64,000 nt of DNA, taken from positions 930,001 to 994,000 of the forward strand of contig NZ_JACHJB010000002.1 in NCBI RefSeq assembly GCF_014207745.1, read 5' to 3'. Shown here piece after piece: positions 58,645-64,000 of the stretch (position 1 is the stretch's first letter; every line of letters begins with the position of its first letter). Made by a program: the position numbers and the translations under genes. The notes beneath the pieces are model-generated. The model saw only the letters and a program-made list of their open reading frames with translations, searched no databases and had not been told where the DNA came from. Origin of the DNA: Nonomuraea muscovyensis (GTDB lineage: Bacteria > Actinomycetota > Actinomycetes > Streptosporangiales > Streptosporangiaceae).

Positions 58645-59638
58645 GAGCGTCCTTCCGCACAGCCTCGACGATGGGGTGGACCGCCGTCTGATGGACCGCG
58701 GACACCCGCAGGCCTGCGGCGGCGAGCAGGTCGGTGAGCTCTGCGCGGGTGCGCACCCGCCCTCCGGTGAAGACCATGAGGAACAGGTCGTACATCCCCG
58801 GCAGGTCGGTGACGCCGTCCGGCTCCATGATCAGCAGGCGGCTCGACGGGGTCATCGCGGCGGCGACGGCCTGCAGCAGCTCGGCCGCGCGGTCGTCGGG
58901 GAAGGTGCATAGCACCCGCTTGAGCACGTAGGAGCCGGCGGGGAGCGGGACCGACGTGGCGTCGCCGGCCACGACCGTGACCCGGTCGGCCACCCCGGCC
59001 AGCGTCTCCTCGGCGCCCTCCAGGGCCGCGGGCAGGTCCACCAGCGCTCCGCGCAGCCCCGGGTGGGCGGCCAGCAGCCCGGCGAGGAAGGCGCCGCTGC
59101 CGCCGCCGACGTCCACCACGGTGCCGAGTTCGGCCCACGGATAGGCGCGCAGCGCCGCCCGCAGCTCGACCCGTCCCGCGTCGCGTTGCGCTGTGTCGTA
59201 GCGCCGCAGGTCGTCGGGGTGGGTGGCGAGGTAGTCCCAGAATTCCTGGCCGTGCACCTTGGGGAAGGCGGGCTCACCCGTGCGCATCACGTCGAAGTAG
59301 CCGGCCCAGGCGTACAGTTCGGCGGGCATGAGGGAGAGCTGTCCCCGCATCGAGTACGGGTGGTCGGAGCGCAGCAGCTCGGCCAGCGGCGTCAGGCCGA
59401 AGACCCGCTCGGACACCTCGGTGAAGATGCCGTTGCAGGCCAGCGCCCGCAGGGCGCGCAGCAGCGCCGAGGCGTCGGTGCCGGTCTCCTTGGCCAGCTC
59501 GTCCACGTGGCGCGGCCCTCCGGCCAGGTGGTCGGCGACGCGCAGCTCGGCGGCGGAGCGGATGGTGTGCGGCACGATGTAGTCGGTCAGGTCGATCAGC
59601 CGCAGCATGGCGGCGATGTCCACTCCGGAGCGCCTCAT
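58631..59638 (-). CDS. O-methyltransferase family protein, Cys at catalytic His
   Basis: 335 residues. Dimerisation domain LTDYIVPHTIRSAAELRVAD, SAM loop GTVVDVGGGSGAFLAGLL, and the region YVLKRVLCTFPDDRA: Cys replaces His, and Trp-Asp becomes Phe-Pro. The segment after motif LLIMEPDGVTDLPG is shortened relative to relatives. This is a strong departure from the catalytic pattern while SAM binding appears kept. ATGA overlap with the upstream methyltransferase. Confidence 0.85.
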   Translation of the reverse strand: MRRSGVDIAAMLRLIDLTDYIVPHTIRSAAELRVADHLAGGPRHVDELAKETGTDASALLRALRALACNGIFTEVSERVFGLTPLAELLRSDHPYSMRGQLSLMPAELYAWAGYFDVMRTGEPAFPKVHGQEFWDYLATHPDDLRRYDTAQRDAGRVELRAALRAYPWAELGTVVDVGGGSGAFLAGLLAAHPGLRGALVDLPAALEGAEETLAGVADRVTVVAGDATSVPLPAGSYVLKRVLCTFPDDRAAELLQAVAAAMTPSSRLLIMEPDGVTDLPGMYDLFLMVFTGGRVRTRAELTDLLAAAGLRVSAVHQTAVHPIVEAVRKDAHVDS

Positions 59639-60660
59639 GCCCTGCCTCCCTCGGCGGCCCCTTCGGGCACTCCCTCGACGATCACCAAGGTGGGGGTGCG
59701 GATCACCCGGTTCAGCCTGATCCCTCCGGCCGCGAACAGCTCGGCGAACTCCTCCTCGGTGCGGGCGTGCCCGCCGAAGAGCACGAGCTGCTTGATGTCC
59801 ATGACCTTGCCGATGTCGTAGGCGTCGCCGGGCAGGGGGACGGCCTCCAGCACCACGATGCGGCTGTGCGGGGCCATCGCCCGGCCCACGACCTCGACGA
59901 TCCGCCTGGCCCTGGTGTCGTCCCAGTCGTGCAGGATCGTCTTGAGCAGGTAGGCGTCCGCGCCGGGCGGCACCCGTTCGAAGAAGTCGCCGCCCACGGT
60001 CTCCGCCCGGTCGGCCACTCCTGCCTTCGTCAGCTCCTCGCGCGCCCTGCCGATCACGTGCGGTAGGTCGAACAGCGTGGCCCTGATGTTCGGGTACCTG
60101 GCCAGCAGCTCGGCGGTGAAGGCTCCGTTGCCGCTGCCGACGTCCACGAGGGTCTCCAGCGACCCCCAGTCGTAGGCGGGCAGCAGGGTGCGCACCATCA
60201 GCACGTGGAGGGTCTGCACGGACCTGTCGAAGCGGGCGCACTCCTCCGGGAAGTCGACGAAGTAGTCGTAGTACTCGGCGCCGTGCACGTGCTCGAACCC
60301 GGTCCGGCCGGTGCGGATGCTGTGCGCGGTGTGCGCCCAGGCCTGCACGTCGTCGGGCATCAGCGGGAAGGTGCCCTGCAGGGAGTGCGGGTGGTCGCTG
60401 CGCATGAACTCGGCCATCGGGGTGAGCGCGAAGACGCCCGGCTCGACCTCGGCGAAGATCTCCTTGACCGACAGGGCGCGTAGCACGCGCTCGACCGCGC
60501 CCGAGTGGAGGCCGAGCGCCGCGGCCACGTCGGTGGCCCGCCGCGGCCCCTCCGCGAACTCGTCAGCGATCTTGAAGTCGCCGACCACCCGCACCGCGAA
60601 CGGCACGATGTAGTCGGCCATCTCGGCCAGCCGCCGCATGTCGGCCAGGGGCGCGCTCAC
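59635..60660 (-). CDS. O-methyltransferase, canonical catalytic His
   Basis: 341 residues. Dimerisation domain MADYIVPFAVRVVGDFKIAD, SAM loop ETLVDVGSGNGAFTAELL, and the standard catalytic segment LLKTILHDWDDTRA with the His base, followed by VVLEAVPLPGDAYDIGK. It is the only one of the five acetylserotonin-OMT-type enzymes in the cluster with the full active site, so the safest candidate for true O-methylation of a hydroxyl made by a neighbouring P450. GTG start overlapping the P450 stop. Confidence 0.9.
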   Translation of the reverse strand: MSAPLADMRRLAEMADYIVPFAVRVVGDFKIADEFAEGPRRATDVAAALGLHSGAVERVLRALSVKEIFAEVEPGVFALTPMAEFMRSDHPHSLQGTFPLMPDDVQAWAHTAHSIRTGRTGFEHVHGAEYYDYFVDFPEECARFDRSVQTLHVLMVRTLLPAYDWGSLETLVDVGSGNGAFTAELLARYPNIRATLFDLPHVIGRAREELTKAGVADRAETVGGDFFERVPPGADAYLLKTILHDWDDTRARRIVEVVGRAMAPHSRIVVLEAVPLPGDAYDIGKVMDIKQLVLFGGHARTEEEFAELFAAGGIRLNRVIRTPTLVIVEGVPEGAAEGGRA

Positions 60661-61823
60661 TTGATCGTGCCCGCGACGCGCAGGTGCAGCGGCCCTCTGA
60701 TGCTGACGTTGGGCTTGTACTCCAGGGAGCCCGGCACCAGGTGCGGCTCGGCCAGCCGTTCGGCGAGCACCTCGATGACCACTCTGGCCTCCAGCCTGGC
60801 CAGGTCGGCTCCCATGCAGAAGTGCGGGCCCGCCGCGTACGCCAGGTGGTTGTTCGCCCCGCGGTGCAGGTCGAAGCGGTCGGCGTCGGGGAAGGCGACG
60901 CTGTCCCGGTTCGCGGCGGCGAGCAACAGCAGAACCGAGAAGCCGGCGGGGATGACGGTCCCGTTCAGCTCGATGGGCCGCGTCGCCGTGCGCCCGGTGA
61001 GCTGCGCCGGGGAGTCGTAGCGCAGGGTCTCCTCCACGGCGGCGCCGGCCAGGGACGGGTCCCGCTGGACCTGCGCGAGCTGGTCGGGGTGGCGCAGCAG
61101 GGCCAGGAAGGTGTTGCCGATCAGCCCCACCGGGTTCTCGTGGGCCGCGACCGCGAGCAGCACGCAGGTGTCGAGCAGCTCCTGCTCGCCGAGCCGGTTG
61201 TCGCCGTCGCGGACGTGGACGAGCCGGGAGACCATGTCCTCGCCCGGGCGCTTCCTGCGTTCCTCGATGAACGGGCGGAAGTAGTCCTCGAAGTCGCTGC
61301 GCGCCTTGGCGACCGCCGCGTTGAACTCGGGATCGGGGAACATCTGCGGGTCGATGTGGTGGGTCAGCAGCCGCGTCCAGTCGCGGAAGACCTCCACGTC
61401 GGAGTGCGGCAGGCCGAACAGCTCGCAGATGATGCGGCCGGTGACCTGGTAGCCGATGTGCTGCGGCAGGTCGAAGTCGTCGGCGTCGGCCACCTCGGAG
61501 AGCAGGTCGTGGGTGATCTGCCTGATGCGTGGTTCGAGCGCGTCCACGACGCGGGGCGGGAAGGCCTTGGCGGTCAGCCCGCGCAGCCGCGTGTGCTCGG
61601 GCGGGTCCAGGGAGAAGAAGGACGGCGAGTCGGGGCGCAGGCTGCTGACCGTGCGATCCCGCAATACCTTCGATGTGTCCGCGTACCTGCCCACGACGAC
61701 GGTCTGCACCGCGGGCATGACGCAGGGGCTCGACTCGCGCAGCGTGGCCAGAAGCGGATAGGGGTCGGGCCGCGCCGACTGGTCGAACAACTTGCCGAGC
61801 GCGATCTGCACCTGGATGCTCAT
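60657..61823 (-). CDS. Cytochrome P450 (5), I-helix Thr missing
   Basis: 388 residues. The heme loop is LAYAAGPHFCMGADL (Tyr in place of the first Phe), E-x-x-R is EETLRYDSP, and the N-terminal SLDPPEHTRLRGLTAKAF is standard. The I-helix reads AVAAHENPVGLIGN: the acid-Thr pair is Glu-Asn-Pro, so the oxygen-activating Thr is lost. Some P450s (for example EryF with Ala) work without it through substrate-assisted catalysis. First gene of the six-gene minus operon; motif site F is just upstream. Confidence 0.9.
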   Translation of the reverse strand: MSIQVQIALGKLFDQSARPDPYPLLATLRESSPCVMPAVQTVVVGRYADTSKVLRDRTVSSLRPDSPSFFSLDPPEHTRLRGLTAKAFPPRVVDALEPRIRQITHDLLSEVADADDFDLPQHIGYQVTGRIICELFGLPHSDVEVFRDWTRLLTHHIDPQMFPDPEFNAAVAKARSDFEDYFRPFIEERRKRPGEDMVSRLVHVRDGDNRLGEQELLDTCVLLAVAAHENPVGLIGNTFLALLRHPDQLAQVQRDPSLAGAAVEETLRYDSPAQLTGRTATRPIELNGTVIPAGFSVLLLLAAANRDSVAFPDADRFDLHRGANNHLAYAAGPHFCMGADLARLEARVVIEVLAERLAEPHLVPGSLEYKPNVSIRGPLHLRVAGTIK

Positions 61824-61844
61824 CTGCTCACCCGTCCGTATCCT

Positions 61845-61884
61845 CTTGTCCGGCAAAACCAAGATAGCGGATACATCTTGCCGG
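61845..61884. promoter_or_regulatory. Cluster motif site F: nested inverted repeats
   Basis: CAAGAT (61860-61865) and ATCTTG (61875-61880) with a 9-bp centre, nested within CCGGCAA (61850-61856) and TTGCCGG (61878-61884). A further CTTGTCC begins at 61845. The 91-bp gap separates the divergent P450s (5) and (6), so one operator may control both directions. Confidence 0.65.
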
Positions 61885-61914
61885 GCCAACGCTCGCTTCT
61901 ACATACTTGTTTCT

Positions 61915-63129
61915 ATGCAAGCCGCAGGCTCCGCGCTTCTGGCCCGATACGACGCGGTCGACCCCGAGGTGGTGGCCAACCCCTACCCGGAGTTCGCCAG
62001 GCTGCGAGCCGCCGGCCCGCTGTGCCGCATCGGCCCGGGCACGTACGGTGTCGTCCGGCACGCCGAGGTCGCCGCCCTCCAGAAGGACCCACGGCTCAGC
62101 CACTCCTTCCCCAAGGACTTCTACCGCCTGTCGGTGGGCGACGGCCCGACCGCGGAGTGGCTGCCCAGGCTCATGGCCGGGGCCGACCCGCCCGAGCACA
62201 CCCGCCTGCGCCGGCTGGTCGCGGTAGCGTTCCGGCCGCACGTCATCCGCAACCTCCGGCCGCGGATCGAGCAGCTGGTCGACGGCTACATCGAGGCGGG
62301 ACTCGAACGGGGCGAGTTCGACGCGGTGCGTGACCTGGCCTTCCCGCTGACCACCACGCTGCTCTGCGAGCTGATCGGCATCCCGTCGGAGCGGTGGCCC
62401 GAGATGCCCCAGGCCACCGACCTGGGGCTGGCGTTCACCGGCCGGATCTTCGACCGTCCGGACGCCGGCGCGGAGGCGGCCGACGAGGCGCTGGAGTGGA
62501 TGCGGGCGCTGATCAGGGAACTGATCGAGGTGCGCCGCCGCGAGCCCGCCGAGGACCTGCTGTCCGACATGCTGGCGGCCGAGGCCGACGGTGACCGGCT
62601 CACCTACGAGGAGATCGTCGACAACACGCTGATGACGTTCGGCGCCGGGTTCGAGACCTCCATCGGGATGATCGCGACCGGTTACGACGCGCTGCTGGAC
62701 CACCCCGGCGAGCTGCGCAGGCTGCGGGACGACCCGTCGCTGGTGCCGCTGGCGGTGGAGGAGTTCCTGCGCTACGACGCGCCGATCCAGGCGGGCGTGC
62801 GCCGGGTGCTGGAGCCCGTCGAGATCGGCGGCAGGGTGCTGCGGCCGGGCCGCGCCCTGGTCCTGCTCATCGGCGCGGCCAACCACGACGAGCGGGTCTT
62901 CGCCGACCCGGCGCGGCTCGATGTCGGGCGCGACCCGAACCCGCACGTCAGCTTCGGCGGCGGCTGGCACCTGTGCCTGGGGGCCGCGCTGTCCCGGCTG
63001 GAGGGCGAGATCGTCTTCGGCCGCCTGCTGGAGCGCTTCTCCTCCATCGAGCGCGCGGCTCCAGCCGTGCGCCGCCCGAGCCCGAACTTCCGCACGCTCG
63101 ACAGCGTCCCCGTACGGGTCAGGCCGTGA
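61915..63129 (+). CDS. Cytochrome P450 (6)
   Basis: 404 residues. The heme loop is VSFGGGWHLCLGAAL, E-x-x-R is EEFLRYDAP, and the I-helix FGAGFETSIGMIAT has the normal Glu-Thr. The N-terminal GADPPEHTRLRRLVAVAF is canonical. It is a close relative of P450 (3) and of the following P450. The ATG at 61915 has no ribosome site, and an AT-rich stretch (ACATACTTGTTTCT) lies directly before it, consistent with a leaderless message. Longer readings cross motif site F. Confidence 0.9.
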   Translation: MQAAGSALLARYDAVDPEVVANPYPEFARLRAAGPLCRIGPGTYGVVRHAEVAALQKDPRLSHSFPKDFYRLSVGDGPTAEWLPRLMAGADPPEHTRLRRLVAVAFRPHVIRNLRPRIEQLVDGYIEAGLERGEFDAVRDLAFPLTTTLLCELIGIPSERWPEMPQATDLGLAFTGRIFDRPDAGAEAADEALEWMRALIRELIEVRRREPAEDLLSDMLAAEADGDRLTYEEIVDNTLMTFGAGFETSIGMIATGYDALLDHPGELRRLRDDPSLVPLAVEEFLRYDAPIQAGVRRVLEPVEIGGRVLRPGRALVLLIGAANHDERVFADPARLDVGRDPNPHVSFGGGWHLCLGAALSRLEGEIVFGRLLERFSSIERAAPAVRRPSPNFRTLDSVPVRVRP

Positions 63130-64000
63130 CGCGTCTCAAGGTGGACGCGCTGGCGCTCGGGCTGGCGCACGACCCCTACCCCCTGTATGCCCGGATGCGG
63201 GCCGCCGGCCCGCTCGTCCCGGCCGGGCCCGGCACGTTCGCGGTGCCGCGGCACCGCGAAGTGGAGGAGCTGCTGCGCGACCCACGGCTCTCGCATCGCT
63301 TCCCCGACTCCTTCCGCCGGTTCGCGGTGGGCGACGGGCCCACCTGTGCTCTCCTGCAGCGCATCGTGTCGAGCCAGCGGCCCCCCGGGCACGCCCCCGT
63401 GCGCGCCTGGCTGTCCGGCCTGCTCGCGACGCTCGCCTCCGAGCGGTGGTGGGCCGAGGCGGCAGCCCACGTCGACGACCGGGTGGTGGCGCTCGTGTCG
63501 GAGGGCGGCTTCGACGCGGTGGCCGACCTGGCCGCGCCACTGTCGGTCGACCTGGTCTGCGACCTGCTCGGGCTGGACGGCGATGCCCGCGCCGAGGTGG
63601 CCGTCATCGCCGGCGTACTGGGCCGCGCCCTGACCGCGCTGCGCCTGTCGGACGACGACCGGGCCGCCTCCGACGCGGCCGTCGTGCGGGCCGGTGAGCT
63701 GCTCCGGGCGAGGCTGCCGGAGCTGCCCGGCGCGCCCGCCGGGCACGCCGACGCCGCCCTGGACAACCTGGTCTTCGTCTGCTTCACCGCGATCGAGATG
63801 ATCGCCGGAGCGCTGGCGACGTGCTGCGCGGTGCTGGTCCGGCATCCCGGCGAGCTGGCGTGGCTGCGCCGCACCCCGGACGGGCTCGCCACGGCGATCG
63901 CCGAGCTGCTCCGCTTCGACTCGCCGACGCAGGGCACGGCCCGGCTCGTGACCGAGCCGATCGAGGTGGACGGGCAGCCCGTCCGGCCGGGCCGGATCCT
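63126..64000 (+). CDS. Cytochrome P450 (7), 3' end outside window, altered active site
   Basis: 291 residues visible; the frame is open to the window end. It begins with GTG overlapping the previous stop (GTGA): VTRLKVDALALGLAHDPYPLY. It is a tandem paralogue of P450 (6), sharing LSHRFPDSFRRF and VGDGPT patterns. Key parts have drifted: the D-P-P-E-H block is RPPGHAPVR, and the I-helix reads VCFTAIEMIAGAL with Met where the Thr should be. E-x-x-R is present (AELLRFDSP). The heme-cysteine loop is beyond the window, so activity cannot be judged; it could be a non-catalytic partner of P450 (6). Confidence 0.82.
   Translation, partial: MTRLKVDALALGLAHDPYPLYARMRAAGPLVPAGPGTFAVPRHREVEELLRDPRLSHRFPDSFRRFAVGDGPTCALLQRIVSSQRPPGHAPVRAWLSGLLATLASERWWAEAAAHVDDRVVALVSEGGFDAVADLAAPLSVDLVCDLLGLDGDARAEVAVIAGVLGRALTALRLSDDDRAASDAAVVRAGELLRARLPELPGAPAGHADAALDNLVFVCFTAIEMIAGALATCCAVLVRHPGELAWLRRTPDGLATAIAELLRFDSPTQGTARLVTEPIEVDGQPVRPGRI

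Larger units (their letters stand above)
23044..64000. other. Highly reducing type II PKS biosynthetic gene cluster (right end outside window)
   Basis: A continuous run of 36 biosynthetic genes with no primary-metabolism gene between them. Modules: PKS core (28.9-34.9 kb), CoA/redox genes (35.0-38.7 kb), aryl-AMP ligase (38.8 kb), FAAL and carrier protein (41.6-43.6 kb), flavin monooxygenases (43.7-46.2 kb), and a long section of P450s and methyltransferases (46.3 kb onward). Shared intergenic motifs link all modules. The left border is at about 23.0 kb, next to the HTH gene and the IS21 remnant; the right border is not reached. Confidence 0.8.

Noticed and set aside
1..64000. tRNA genes or attachment sites near the recombinase remnant
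   Set aside because: I looked for cloverleaf-type sequence and flanking direct repeats by eye and found none convincing; a tRNAscan run would be decisive.

Overview
The window is very GC-rich, densely packed DNA with GTG starts, GTGA/ATGA gene overlaps and leaderless-looking promoters. This fits a filamentous actinomycete, most likely of the Streptosporangiales type; that placement is my inference from gene content and was not tested by a search. No rRNA, tRNA or CRISPR array was recognised.

Left part (1-23 kb) is accessory chromosome. It opens with remnants (a DUF1905 protein cut by the window edge, a tyrosine-recombinase stub), then a secreted cupin, a DUF4389 membrane protein, a class C beta-lactamase-fold hydrolase divergent from an IS30-HTH/MarR regulator over a palindrome array, and two eroded genes. 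From 7 to 17.4 kb lies an island that looks like a low-oxygen/stationary-phase regulon: DoxX protein, a complete arginine deiminase operon (antiporter-arcA-arcB-arcC), a WS/DGAT acyltransferase, a phosphoketolase scrap, a CBS-CBS-BON protein and an ABC-2 exporter. Four GGGAC-N4-GTCCC-like sites resembling DevR/DosR boxes sit before its operons. Next come an alpha/beta hydrolase, an AraC-type regulator, a truncated IS21-family element, an ArsR-type regulator and a small HTH protein.

Right part (23.0 kb to beyond 64 kb) is one large biosynthetic gene cluster, cut by the window end. Its core, on the minus strand at 28.9-34.9 kb, is a highly reducing type II polyketide synthase: KR, two hot-dog dehydratase subunits, ACP, KS, a chain-length-factor-like KS, a second KS with a full catalytic triad, and a half-length KS. 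Around it are an EntE-like aryl-AMP ligase (suggesting an aryl starter), a fatty-acyl-AMP ligase with its own carrier protein, a phosphopantetheinyl transferase, a CoA-transferase, a thiolase, and a ferredoxin with a ferredoxin reductase. There are seven cytochromes P450 (the last incomplete), six methyltransferase-fold enzymes, and several enzymes of types known from aromatic or steroid catabolism. The best guess is a heavily oxygenated, possibly polymethoxylated aryl-polyene-like product. I do not recognise the cluster as a known one.

Six intergenic gaps of the cluster share a TTGTATCTTG-like motif, often as an inverted repeat, yet no regulator or transporter gene is visible in the 41 kb of cluster. 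Four of the five acetylserotonin-OMT-type enzymes have lost the usual catalytic His of the LHDWDD motif. The two dehydratase subunits carry complementary parts of the active site.
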